From Holosporaceae bacterium (GTDB taxonomy: Bacteria; Pseudomonadota; Alphaproteobacteria; UBA3830): a stretch of DNA of 12,000 nt. Under the pieces are notes generated by a model. It saw nothing but the letters and a program-made list of their open reading frames with translations. It did no database searches and had not been told where the DNA came from. Where the stretch lies: assembly GCA_031282785.1 (NCBI GenBank), contig JAITDB010000059.1, forward strand, positions 1 through 12,000. The letters run 5' to 3'. Positions 1 through 7,573 of this stretch are shown here, in pieces (position 1 is the first letter of the stretch; the number at the start of each line of letters is the position of its first letter). The translations under genes were made by a program, and so were the position numbers.

Positions 1-59
1 AAAATTTTCCTAAATTGGGATTCAGAAATATGGGTATTTTTTATGTATCTATTTTTCAT
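1..59 (-). CDS. Transposase N-terminus (partial, runs off the window), IS1595-like
   Basis: The minus-strand frame starts with ATG at 59-57 and leaves the window at base 1 after 19 full codons, reading MKNRYIKNTHISESQFRKI. The motif around I-S-E-x-x-F-R resembles the opening of IS1595-family transposases, which begin with a short basic stretch followed by ISEAKFR-type residues ahead of a helix-turn-helix. This is recalled similarity; too little protein is present to see catalytic residues. The AGGA ribosome site lies seven bases upstream. The same 19 codons occur at 11942-12000, so two copies of one element are present. The frame could be intact or broken beyond the edge. Confidence 0.55.
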   Translation of the reverse strand, partial: MKNRYIKNTHISESQFRKI

Positions 60-112
60 TGATATATCCTACCTTATTGGGCTAGAAAATCAATCTAATC
101 TACTCTTGAACC
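1..112 (-). mobile_element. Left end of an insertion sequence, inverted copy of 11889-12000
   Basis: These 112 bases are a perfect reverse complement of 11889-12000; base i pairs with base 12001-i. Identity stops after 112: base 113 is T, where the other copy has A. Read on the minus strand, the element begins GGTTCAAGAGTAGATTAG at 112. It then has a 53-base leader with a good ribosome site (AGGA at 67-70) and an ATG at 59-57 that opens a transposase-like frame running out of the window. Leader, ribosome site and start codon together look like an IS left end, not a plain structural repeat. The right end, the family terminal repeat and any target duplication would lie outside the window. The IS1595-type assignment rests only on the short N-terminal peptide. 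Confidence 0.7.
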
Positions 113-369
113 TAAAAAAAACAAACAAAACTGTAAAACTATGACATATTACATACACGACCATGCTAATATTTCGATATTATTTTGTTTTTTCGAAATT
201 GTCAATTAAAAAGAAAAACACTTTTACAATTTCTATGAGAACATTAGTATTTTTCGCCGTGCAATTGTTGCGCTTCATAAGTTAATGGGCGGTTTCGGAT
301 TCCGGCATGGTAAAGCTTAAAAAAGAATAGTATTATCGGAATTGATTATAGCGACGAGTAGAATTCAGC
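113..369. other. Intergenic region between the IS end and the efflux operon
   Basis: No gene is seen in this very AT-rich stretch. It begins with T and eight A residues next to the IS end. It holds a small hairpin with a TTCG loop at 167-182. The efflux operon must either use a promoter here or be read from outside. A TATTAT at 331-336 could be a -10 box, but no matching -35 lies 16-18 bases upstream. TTGTCA at 199-204 and TACAAT at 225-230 resemble promoter boxes but are 20 bases apart, which is too far for a normal sigma-70 promoter. Confidence 0.5.
167..193 (+). terminator. Weak candidate rho-independent terminator
   Basis: TAATAT (167-172) and ATATTA (177-182) form a six-pair stem closed by TTCG, a very stable RNA tetraloop. 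It is followed by TTTTGTTTTTT (183-193). The layout fits an intrinsic terminator reading rightward. It could shield the efflux operon from outside transcription or be the tail of a gene now cut off by the IS. The stem is entirely A-T, so the call is weak. Confidence 0.3.
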
Positions 370-1494
370 ATGTTCATTGGCTCTGTTATTTCGTTTTTGA
401 GGAAAGAAAAATGCAAAATTTTAGCTGTGATTGCGCTGATCGCAGTGATTGTGTATTTCAAGTTTCTTCGTGTTGAAAAGTCAGCATATTCAGAACACAC
501 GAAAATTGTTGAAACTGAAATCGTTGCACGGTCATCGATAAAGCACGAGATAAAACTGATCGGAATTGTCCGCCCGAAGCATTATTGCGTTCTAACGGCA
601 AAGGCCGGCGGGACAATCGATACTTTGGTTCTAACCGGATCATCGCTGAAAAAAGGCGATCTGATCGCGAAGATTGAAAATCCTGATATTGAAAAAACGC
701 ATAGATTATCGATTTCTGCCCGAGAGATTGCTCAGCGCCAATATGATCGCATGTTTTCTCTTGTGCAGAAAAAGGTTAGGTCAAAAAAAGAGGCCGACGA
801 AGCCCATCAGCACCTGATCGAAGCGGATAAAAATCTCGCTCGCGCTAGCATTGAGCACGAAAACACTCTGCTGAAAGCGCCATTCGATGGCATTCTCGGA
901 GTCTACAAAATCAAGGACGGAGAGCAGGTCGTAGAGGGCAATCAGGTGGCAACTTTCTATAATTATGAGCAACTTCTGGTGGAGTTTGATATTCCGAGTC
1001 AGTATATCCACATGGTAAATCCTGGACAGGAGATGACCGTGAACGGCCAAACTCTGGTGCTGAAGCATGTGCAAAAGGCCATCGATGAAGAGAGCCATAT
1101 GTGTCCGGCTTCGGTGGAGGTGAAGTCTGCGAATGACAACCTTCTTTTAATTGGAGGTTCCGTTGATGTAACCCTCACAATCGAGAAAAAACCAAATGCT
1201 ATTGTCATTTCCGGCAGCGCTGTCTTCATTCACAATGGTAAAGATGTGGTTTATGTTGTGAAGGACGGAAAAACGGATCTTCGCGAAGTTGAAGTGGGTA
1301 TCAAAAGTAAGGAAAAAATCGAGATCACCAAAGGACTCGCTGAAAAGGAAGAGGTCGTAGTCATTGCGCAGGATCGACTTTATCCCGGAATGCCCGTAAA
1401 AATTGCCGGCAGAGATGACCAACCAAAAACATCCGAAAAAAATGATTTTCCAAAGGCTCCACCAAGAGATACCGCAAAAACGGAGTCCAACTAG
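370..1494 (+). CDS. RND efflux periplasmic adaptor (membrane fusion protein, MexA/AcrA/HlyD type)
   Basis: This 374-residue protein would link an RND permease to an outer-membrane channel in the periplasm. A hydrophobic segment at residues 17-33, after a short basic N-terminus, serves as an uncleaved anchor; there is no lipobox. The two halves of the lipoyl-like barrel-sandwich domain lie at about 72-107 (GTIDTLVLTGSSLKKGDLIA) and 160-197 (LKAPFDGILG). A short helical hairpin lies between them (108-160), followed by a beta-barrel (200-280) and a membrane-proximal domain ending LYPGMPVKI (281-345). The last 28 residues are a polar, charged tail rich in Lys, Asp and Pro. Its TAG stop touches the ATG of the permease, so the two are translated together. 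The ribosome site is weak (GACGAG at 353-358). Family call is firm; substrate is unknown. Confidence 0.92.
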   Translation: MFIGSVISFLRKEKCKILAVIALIAVIVYFKFLRVEKSAYSEHTKIVETEIVARSSIKHEIKLIGIVRPKHYCVLTAKAGGTIDTLVLTGSSLKKGDLIAKIENPDIEKTHRLSISAREIAQRQYDRMFSLVQKKVRSKKEADEAHQHLIEADKNLARASIEHENTLLKAPFDGILGVYKIKDGEQVVEGNQVATFYNYEQLLVEFDIPSQYIHMVNPGQEMTVNGQTLVLKHVQKAIDEESHMCPASVEVKSANDNLLLIGGSVDVTLTIEKKPNAIVISGSAVFIHNGKDVVYVVKDGKTDLREVEVGIKSKEKIEITKGLAEKEEVVVIAQDRLYPGMPVKIAGRDDQPKTSEKNDFPKAPPRDTAKTESN

Positions 1495-4400
1495 ATGAAT
1501 TTCACATCGTTTTTCGTGAAAAATCCCGTTTTTGCTATTGTTTTGAACGTTATGTTGATGGTAATCGGGGTCTTGAGCTTCAATTCGTTGCATGTACGCG
1601 AGTATCCAAAGGTTGATATTCCAGAAATCTCTGTTTCTGTATTTTATGAAAATGCATCTCCTGAGGTTGTGGAATCCGCTGTGACCAATCCCCTTGAAGA
1701 CGAATTTGCAGGCGTTGAGGGTATAGAAACTGTTACATCTAATTCTTACCATAGTTTTTCAAGTGTGAATCTGAAATTTAGAGAAGGCACATTGATGGAC
1801 ACAGCTATCGCCTCCGTCCGGGATGCAATAGGTCGTGTGCGCGATCGCCTTCCGCGCGAAGTGAAAGAACCGGCCATTTATCGCTGTAATGGAGAAGGAA
1901 ATTGGCTGCCTCTGGTGCTTTTATCCGTGGAATCGAAAACGATGAATTCACTGGAACTTGGCCATTTTGCCAACCTCACACTGAAAAATGTCTTCCGTAG
2001 CATCGACGGAGTTTCTTCCGTAGAAATTTGGGGAGATACCTACGTCGCAAACGTAAATCTCGATCAGAAGAAAATGCATATGTTTGGCATAAATGCCGAT
2101 GACGTTTTCAGAGCTGTTTCCGAAGAGAATGTTTGGAGGCCTGTTGGTAAAGTCATGAACCTTATTCCAGTTTCTCTGAAATCCCAATTGAAAAATATAG
2201 ATGATTTCGAAAAAATAATTCTGAAATATCGAAATTTCTCTGACCCAAAGCATAAAAAGCATGCTGTGTTTCTGAAGGATGTTGCAACCTTTGACCTGTC
2301 GGCTGACGACAGATCTTCACGTGGCTGCATGGACGGCAAAAAAGCAACTTTTATCGCGATAAGAGCAGCTTCCGATGCGAATCCCGTCGAAGTTTCTGGC
2401 ATGGTTCAGAAAGAAGTAGAGAAATTGGAGAAAGAACTTTCAGGAAATTTCAAGATTACAACTGTTTTAGATCAGGCAGAATTTGTGCGCAATGCCATCC
2501 AAAATGCCGGAAAAGCAACGTTGGAGGCGATTGTACTGGTCCTGCTGATAGTTTTCCTTTTTTTACGAAGTTTGCGAATGAGCATCATTCCGATCATAAC
2601 GATTCCGATTTCTCTTATCGGCGCAATCGTGTTTTTGAAAGCTTGCAGCTTTTCCATAAACATTATGACGCTACTAGCGATGATTCTTGCCGTCGGACTC
2701 GTGGTGGACGATGCCATTGTGGTATTGGAAAACGTTTCGCGGCATTTGGAAAACGGCATGACAAAGATGGATGCTGCACTGCGTGGATCCGGTGAAATCA
2801 GCATGGCGATTGTGGCTATGACCCTGACTCTGGTCAGTGTGTATGCTCCGTTTGCTTTCGTTGAAGGAGCAGTTGGACAGCTGTTCATTGAATTTGCCGT
2901 TGCACTCGCCGGAAGCGCGTTGATTTCAGGATTTGTCGCACTAACCCTGTCTCCGCTAATGTGTTCGGTTTTACTGGTACGTAAGGACGCCAACGAGAGA
3001 TTTTTTCCACAGTTAGATGTCATGTTTCATAATTTTGCGATAAAATATAATGATTTTCTTGGACGAATGCATCAGCGGAAGCCTGCAATATTAGGGATCG
3101 CGCTGGCATCTCTTACTGCCTCCGGAATATTTCTGAAAATTCTGCCACAGGAAACGGCTCCAACAGAAGATCGCGGAATGATAGTGGCTAGCCTTTCTAA
3201 GGTTACAGGAAAAAATATTGATTACTACGAAGAGCAAACGTCGAAGGTATTGGAATTTTTCAGAAAAGTTCCGGAATTTAAACATTGCGTGGCCTGTGCT
3301 AATCCAAATAATGGATTCGTATTTGCTCCACTTATTCCAAAAGCAGAGCGTGAAAAATCTGCCAGCAGCATATCATTCGATTTGTTCGAAAAAGTGCAAA
3401 ATTTTCCATCACAGGATGTGTGGGTATGGAGCGAAGATTCCGCACTTCCAGGGATTTCTAGTAATCAGGGATCGTCATATGTAGAGATTGTGATCTCAAC
3501 CAACGGCGCGTACCAGGAGCTTTATAAAAATTTGGAAAAAGTTCGGGCTGAATTGTTGAAGAATTCGATTTTTGAAAATCCGAACCATGATCTGAAACTA
3601 AACGATTTGGGATATAAAATTTTAGTTGACCAGGATCTGGCATCAAAACTCAATCTGACAAAGGGACAGATTTCTGCCGCGTTGGAGATGTCTTTCAGTG
3701 GGAATCACAGTTTGCACTTCGAAAAAGATGGAATTTCATATCCGATTCTCCTGAAAATTTTGGGAGAAACACAACATTTATCCGAAATTTATGTTACGAA
3801 TATCTGGGGGCGGAAAATTTCTCTGGATACGGTGGCGAAAATGATTCCGTCCACGGAGCCGGACCATTTCTTTCACTATAATCAAATGAGATCCGCAAAA
3901 CTTTGGTTCGGAGTCCCAAATGGAGCAAATTTTACGGAAGTTCTGCAAGCTGGCATGAAAATTCTTGACGAAAATCTCCCGCAATCTTATAAAAAAACGC
4001 CGAAAGGAGCGGCTGAAGCTGTCGGAAAATCTTCCCAAACGATGTTACTGCTTTTCGTACTGGCCATGGTGTTCATTTTCGCGATTCTGTCACTACAATT
4101 CAACAATTTCAGGGATCCGCTGCTGATTTTGCTAACAGCTCCGCTGGCCTGTTCCGGAGCGCTCTTTGGCATCTGGATTATGAACATCTCGCTGAACATT
4201 TACACGTCGGTGGGGCTGATAACGCTGGTCGGACTCATCACTAAGCATGGAATCCTGATCGTAGAGTTCACTAATAAATTGATTACTCAGGGAGAATCGA
4301 TTGCGACGGCAGTCAAACATGCAGCCACAATTCGCCTACGACCGATCCTACTGACTATGGGAGCTATGTTTTTCGGATCGATCCCGCTGATCGTGTCCAG

Positions 4401-4539
4401 GGACTACGGCTGTGAATCCCGACAATCCATCGGAACAATCCTCACCTGCGGCCTCTTCTTCGGCACAATCTTCGTTTTGACCGTATTCCCAGGATTGTGC
4501 ACATTCTTCAAGGAAAAAATGGAAGCAAGTAGAAAATAA
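1495..4539 (+). CDS. RND-family efflux permease (AcrB/MexB type, proton antiporter)
   Basis: This 1014-residue inner-membrane pump has the usual RND plan: TM1 at about residues 10-28, a large periplasmic porter domain, a TM2-TM6 cluster (about 333-490), TM7 (about 529-550), a second porter half and C-terminal TM8-TM12. The proton relay is complete: D405-D406 in TM4 (GLVVDDAIVVLENV), K917 in TM10 (GLITKHGILIVEF) and the TM11 arginines R947 and R949 (IRLRPILLT), matching AcrB D407, D408, K940 and R971. It is slightly shorter than AcrB (1049). The ATG follows the adaptor stop directly, with CGGAG nine bases upstream (1481-1485), inside the adaptor gene. No TolC gene or TetR-type repressor is nearby, so the outer channel must come from elsewhere. 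The pump should be functional; drug, lipid or dye substrates cannot be told from sequence. Confidence 0.95.
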   Translation: MNFTSFFVKNPVFAIVLNVMLMVIGVLSFNSLHVREYPKVDIPEISVSVFYENASPEVVESAVTNPLEDEFAGVEGIETVTSNSYHSFSSVNLKFREGTLMDTAIASVRDAIGRVRDRLPREVKEPAIYRCNGEGNWLPLVLLSVESKTMNSLELGHFANLTLKNVFRSIDGVSSVEIWGDTYVANVNLDQKKMHMFGINADDVFRAVSEENVWRPVGKVMNLIPVSLKSQLKNIDDFEKIILKYRNFSDPKHKKHAVFLKDVATFDLSADDRSSRGCMDGKKATFIAIRAASDANPVEVSGMVQKEVEKLEKELSGNFKITTVLDQAEFVRNAIQNAGKATLEAIVLVLLIVFLFLRSLRMSIIPIITIPISLIGAIVFLKACSFSINIMTLLAMILAVGLVVDDAIVVLENVSRHLENGMTKMDAALRGSGEISMAIVAMTLTLVSVYAPFAFVEGAVGQLFIEFAVALAGSALISGFVALTLSPLMCSVLLVRKDANERFFPQLDVMFHNFAIKYNDFLGRMHQRKPAILGIALASLTASGIFLKILPQETAPTEDRGMIVASLSKVTGKNIDYYEEQTSKVLEFFRKVPEFKHCVACANPNNGFVFAPLIPKAEREKSASSISFDLFEKVQNFPSQDVWVWSEDSALPGISSNQGSSYVEIVISTNGAYQELYKNLEKVRAELLKNSIFENPNHDLKLNDLGYKILVDQDLASKLNLTKGQISAALEMSFSGNHSLHFEKDGISYPILLKILGETQHLSEIYVTNIWGRKISLDTVAKMIPSTEPDHFFHYNQMRSAKLWFGVPNGANFTEVLQAGMKILDENLPQSYKKTPKGAAEAVGKSSQTMLLLFVLAMVFIFAILSLQFNNFRDPLLILLTAPLACSGALFGIWIMNISLNIYTSVGLITLVGLITKHGILIVEFTNKLITQGESIATAVKHAATIRLRPILLTMGAMFFGSIPLIVSRDYGCESRQSIGTILTCGLFFGTIFVLTVFPGLCTFFKEKMEASRK

Positions 4540-4922
4540 ATTGAAAAATGACATGAAAAAATAGAGCAAAAATCACTAATAGCTCTTATACCAATCCTCA
4601 TTGTTAAATATCCAAATAATTATTGTTGCATAATTGAGCAATTGTGTGGTTTTGCAGGCAATCAAGAAAAGTCTGCAAAGACTCCTCTATTTCTTCCAAC
4701 GACTCAAACCGTTTGTTGTATGCAAACTCCTCTTCGAAAAAACATGCAGGAAAACAGACCGAAAACATTCATAAATCAGATTATGAATGTGCGCAGAAAA
4801 ATAGAAACCGTCATCGGACAACTTACCGAACGATTCAATAGATTCCGCTTACAACCTGTAAACGTACTCTAATTCCAGATCTCTCTCATGTTGCACTTCA
4901 TCTGTGAAGGGGCGAAATACCA
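4540..4922. other. Convergent intergenic region with a transposase relic
   Basis: This lies between the ends of the efflux operon (plus strand) and the porin (minus strand). No intact gene is present. The middle carries a decayed transposase piece (4642-4872, described separately). Near the efflux stop an AGAGC/GCTCT pair (4563-4567 and 4582-4586) makes a weak stem without a T tract. Near the porin end CTTCA-TCTG-TGAAG (4896-4909) makes a five-pair hairpin, also without a T tract. Neither is a clear intrinsic terminator, so transcription of both flanking units may end by other means. Confidence 0.55.
4642..4872 (+). pseudogene. Decayed C-terminal fragment of a DDE transposase (IS982/IS4-like)
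   Basis: A 76-codon open frame carries QTPLRKNMQENRP followed by RRKIETVIGQLTERFN. This matches the C-terminal pattern of DDE transposases, in which a TPL-K-NM stretch is followed by an R-R-(K/R)-I-E-T-V-(I/F)-x-Q-L segment containing the last catalytic Glu. The glutamate equivalent would be the E of KIETV. After RFN the similarity is lost and the frame ends at TAA (VNVL stop). Most of the transposase, including both aspartates, is absent and there is no ribosome site before the ATG. It is best read as an old IS relic, not a working gene. The family name is from memory of the motif, so IS982 versus another DDE family is open. Confidence 0.5.
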
Positions 4923-6239
4923 TCAAATATTGATTTTTGTTCCCAGCATCAACACATTTGCCTTATTTTTTCCGGTCGACGACAGATCGCAGGCTTTTCC
5001 GTAGGCTCGAGCTCTATCGCAGCTATTGCTTGAAATATGGTCATATTCCGTGTAGACTCCTATACTTTTGTCGAAGGTATATTCGAACGCCAGTGAAATC
5101 ACGTCAGCGGTAGCTTCTTCGCTGTCGGAAAACTTCACTATGGACTTGAAATATCCGACCGAAACCACGAGTTTTTTGTAGGTATAGGCTGCTCCGATGG
5201 AATAAATTTGTCCAGCGTTGGCTCCGGGTCTTAGTCCGACATCTGCGTCATCGAGCGAATAATCTCTTGAGGCGTCGAAGGGAGCTATGTCTGCGGTCGC
5301 GTATTTTTTTGGCAGCAGTGATTTTCCAGCGTCCGTATAGCCCAGCGAGATTTTTAAATCCTTGCAACCAATGATGGCTCCGACGTTATAGGCGCGAACA
5401 TTATGCACTTCGAGAGTATCGTTAATGCCGGATTTTCCTCGTCCGAACCATCCGGACGCGGAAATTTTTGCATTGAAGTCGTCGGGAGCTCCCCATTCAT
5501 AGGCAATTCCGCCGGTAATTATATTTTTCGCATAGGCGGCACACATTTCGGAAAAACACGATTTTTCGTGAGCGCTTTTCATTTGACAGTGTTTGGTGCG
5601 GAATAAATTTGCATCGCGACTATCCGGAGTGAACGACAAACCCATAGAAAATCCCGAGACCGTCGGAGACAACCAGGCGATTTTAGCTGCTCTGCTGTCG
5701 TCGTAGGTGAATCCGGTGTCCACTGTTGATCCAGCTGACTTATTATAGAATATTCCGAGGTTCCCGCTGCCGGCTCCACCGTATCCCACCAGACATTTGT
5801 CGCCGCAGATGCAGAATAGATCTGCCGCGGTGTTGGTGTATCCCAGTCTTATGACGCCGATTTTGTCAGCTTCCACAAAAATAAACGCCGTTTTTACGAT
5901 GGGAGCACCTTGCTTTATCAAACCGGAATCTGTTTTTACGCCGATTTCTGCTCCATAGCCGAATCCGTTTCCTTTGCCGACGTACACCAGTCCGATATTT
6001 CCCTGCAGAGAGACTGAAGAGCCATCAAAGCCTTCATTTTCGTCCTGCTTAATGAAAAGAGCCGTGAGATTTAAGTCTCCGCAGAAGGAAAAAGGCATAT
6101 CGGTTCCAGACTCAGACATTCTCTGACGCACAATTTCGTTCAGTGACGTATCTTCGTCCAATTCTTCTACTGTTTCGGCAAGCACTCCTCCAGTCGCCAA
6201 CAACGATAAAAGCACAATATTTTTATATATTCTACACAT
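4923..6239 (-). CDS. Outer-membrane porin, cysteine-rich (Gram-negative porin type)
   Basis: This 438-residue protein has a signal peptide (residues 1-21, ending GGVLA before ETVEEL) and a short acidic stretch (about 22-48). The rest is alternating beta strands such as GNIGLVYVGKGNGFGYGAEIG, TAFIFVEADKIGVIRLGYTN and AYTYKKLVVSVGYF, typical of a trimeric diffusion porin. Length and strand pattern fit the Porin_4 class. The strong ribosome site AGGAG (6247-6251) lies seven bases before the ATG. Two things are odd. The mature chain has ten cysteines (53, 143, 145, 149, 218, 228, 233, 292, 407, 417), which is many for a porin. The last residue is Ile (GTKINI), not the usual Phe or Trp. The gene is transcribed away from the tRNA-Trp operon. 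Substrate specificity is unknown. Confidence 0.82.
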   Translation of the reverse strand: MCRIYKNIVLLSLLATGGVLAETVEELDEDTSLNEIVRQRMSESGTDMPFSFCGDLNLTALFIKQDENEGFDGSSVSLQGNIGLVYVGKGNGFGYGAEIGVKTDSGLIKQGAPIVKTAFIFVEADKIGVIRLGYTNTAADLFCICGDKCLVGYGGAGSGNLGIFYNKSAGSTVDTGFTYDDSRAAKIAWLSPTVSGFSMGLSFTPDSRDANLFRTKHCQMKSAHEKSCFSEMCAAYAKNIITGGIAYEWGAPDDFNAKISASGWFGRGKSGINDTLEVHNVRAYNVGAIIGCKDLKISLGYTDAGKSLLPKKYATADIAPFDASRDYSLDDADVGLRPGANAGQIYSIGAAYTYKKLVVSVGYFKSIVKFSDSEEATADVISLAFEYTFDKSIGVYTEYDHISSNSCDRARAYGKACDLSSTGKNKANVLMLGTKINI

Positions 6240-6669
6240 TTTTTTACTCCTAACTCATTTATAGATAATAATTATATCCTATAACGTGCCTTTTTAAACT
6301 TTATTTTCGCCATAAGTGCTTTTTTTTTAAAATCCGGTGAATGGTAGGAGAAAAGGAGTTTCATATCTTACGAGTCTGACCAATAAAATATTGGCTTTCT
6401 AAGTTCGAATTTTTGTGTTATTCTTCAGCTTCGGGATAGTTAGCATTTGAATTTTTGCGTTTGTTGTAATAGGGTATCTGTGATAATGCTGATTATGGAG
6501 ATACCGTGGACTTGAGGCAAAAACGGATTTTGCCGGAAAATTCATTTCCATTTTTATGCACGTGCGAAGCGATAATTTCTGTGGTTTTTCGAATTTTTTC
6601 GACGAACGGATTAGAAAAAAACGTTCGTGATGTCTAGGCGATCAAGTGCTTAGCAATGGATTTTTAGGA
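6240..6669. other. Divergent intergenic region (430 bp) between porin and tRNA-Trp
   Basis: No protein-coding gene is supported; open frames here are under 30 codons and lack ribosome sites. The region must hold promoters for the porin (leftward) and for the tRNA-Trp-secE-nusG unit (rightward). The porin side has a TATAAT. On the other side only weak boxes were found, for example TTGTTG (6461-6466) and GATAAT (6482-6487) with a short 15-base spacer. Three exact dyads stand out: CCAATA-AAA-TATTGG (6380-6394), GGCAAAA-ACGGA-TTTTGCC (6516-6534) and ACGAACG-13 bases-CGTTCGT (6602-6628). None is followed by a T tract. Confidence 0.5.
6271..6276 (-). promoter_or_regulatory. Candidate -10 box for the porin gene
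   Basis: On the minus strand these bases read TATAAT, a perfect sigma-70 -10 hexamer, 31 bases upstream of the porin ATG. The spaced -35 (GTTTAA at 6294-6299, 17 bases away) is poor, so an activator may be needed, or the match may be chance in AT-rich DNA. Confidence 0.35.
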
Positions 6670-6747
6670 AGGGGTGTAGCTCAATTAGGTTAGAGTGGCG
6701 GTCTCCAAAACCGCAGGTTGGGGGTTCGATTCCCTCCGCCCCTGCCA
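6670..6747 (+). tRNA. tRNA-Trp, anticodon CCA
   Basis: The cloverleaf folds completely. The acceptor AGGGGTG pairs with CGCCCCT. The D stem is GCTC/GAGT. The anticodon stem GCGGT/ACCGC has loop CTCCAAA, with anticodon CCA at 6705-6707. The T stem GGGGG/CCCTC has loop TTCGATT. The discriminator is G, followed by an encoded CCA. It lies 31 bases before secE, the standard place for tRNA-Trp in the tuf-secE locus of many bacteria, and is probably co-transcribed with secE and nusG. Confidence 0.97.
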
Positions 6748-6778
6748 GTGATTTTTTGAAGAATAGAGGTTTATTTAT

Positions 6779-6964
6779 ATGATTAGTCCTGCAGAATTTG
6801 TGAGTCAGGTCAGAAGGGAGCTGCAGAAGGTCACTTGGCCAGCGAGAAGTGAGACTTTTGGTATGACCTTCGGGGTTGTGATAATGATTTTGGGCGCGAT
6901 GGTTTATTTTTCTGTTGCAGATGCCGTGATTTATTTCTGCATAAATAAGATACTGGGTTTGTAG
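6779..6964 (+). CDS. secE: Preprotein translocase subunit SecE
   Basis: This 61-residue protein is the small clamp subunit of the SecYEG channel in the inner membrane, which holds SecY together during protein export. Residues 6-25 (EFVSQVRRELQKVTWPARSE) are the conserved cytoplasmic amphipathic helix with the SecE signature (V-R-x-E-L-x-K-V-x-W-P). A single membrane helix follows at about 29-50. The one-helix form is normal outside enterobacteria, whose SecE has three helices. AGAGGT (6765-6770) sits eight bases before the ATG. nusG follows with ten bases between stop and start, and the secE stop overlaps the nusG ribosome site. Confidence 0.95.
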   Translation: MISPAEFVSQVRRELQKVTWPARSETFGMTFGVVIMILGAMVYFSVADAVIYFCINKILGL

Positions 6965-6974
6965 GAGTTGTGCT

Positions 6975-7502
6975 TTGAAATGGTATATTGTCAATGTGTA
7001 CTCAGGATTCGAGCGCAGAGTTCTAGAATCCATCTATGACCAGGCAAATAGGAGCAAGTTGTCGTCTATGTTCGGGAAAATATTAATTCCGAGCGAAGAG
7101 GTGACGGAAATAAAAAAAGGCGAGAAAATAAAAACCGAGAGAAAATTTTTTCCCGGTTATATTCTTGTGCAGATGGATCTTACGGACGAGACCTGGCATT
7201 TAGTCAGATCGATTTCGAAGGTTTCGGGATTTCTCGGTTCCAGGAGCAAGCCAACGCCGATTTCGGACGCGGAAGTCGAGAGAATAGTGCGGCGAGTTGA
7301 AGATAGTGCGAGTTTGGCCGTCAATGCTGTCAATTATGAGATTGGAGATGCAGTTACGGTCTGTGATGGTCCTTTTTCGTCGTTTCAGGGAGTTATTGAG
7401 CAAATGGAGCGGGAAAAGGAGCGCGTCAAGGTTTCCGTTTCTATATTTGGTAGGCCGACGAATGTGGATCTTAGTTTTTCACAGATCGAAAAAATTTCAT
7501 GA
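6975..7502 (+). CDS. nusG: Transcription termination/antitermination factor NusG
   Basis: This 175-residue RNA-polymerase-binding elongation factor couples transcription to Rho, to the ribosome and to antitermination. The NGN domain spans about 1-110, with KWYIVNVYSGFERRV at the start and KFFPGYILVQMDL near 57-69. The KOW domain follows (about 123-175) with the pattern GDAVTVCDGPFSSFQGVIEQ. The length is full. The start is TTG at 6975: GGAG (6964-6967) lies seven bases upstream, and only this codon keeps the family's KWY beginning. The nearest ATG (6980) is out of frame. The usual next gene, rplK, is absent; rplM follows after 71 bases. Confidence 0.96.
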   Translation: MKWYIVNVYSGFERRVLESIYDQANRSKLSSMFGKILIPSEEVTEIKKGEKIKTERKFFPGYILVQMDLTDETWHLVRSISKVSGFLGSRSKPTPISDAEVERIVRRVEDSASLAVNAVNYEIGDAVTVCDGPFSSFQGVIEQMEREKERVKVSVSIFGRPTNVDLSFSQIEKIS

Positions 7503-7517
7503 AGCTACATTTATGGC

Positions 7518-7546
7518 TTGAAGCTTTTGTTTATAGATGATATAAA
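7518..7546 (+). promoter_or_regulatory. Candidate sigma-70 promoter for rplM-rpsI
   Basis: TTGAAG (7518-7523) and TATAAA (7541-7546) are separated by exactly 17 bases and match the -35 and -10 consensus at four and five of six positions. The start point would lie near 7553, about 20 bases before the rplM ATG. A separate promoter makes sense because rplM-rpsI is normally an independent operon. Confidence 0.55.
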
Positions 7547-7573
7547 GGCATCGAAAATGAGGAATTATAACAA

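Noticed and set aside
199..230. TTGTCA and TACAAT as a promoter for the efflux operon
   Set aside because: The boxes are 20 bases apart, beyond the usual 16-18, and lie about 140 bases before the gene.
1147..1752. Minus-strand open frame of 201 codons across the adaptor-permease junction
   Set aside because: It is antisense to two clear RND genes, and its composition is rich in Phe, Ile and Asn, as expected from reading their opposite strand.
4896..4909. CTTCA-TCTG-TGAAG hairpin as terminator of the porin gene
   Set aside because: In the porin's direction no T tract follows the stem, so the intrinsic terminator criterion fails.
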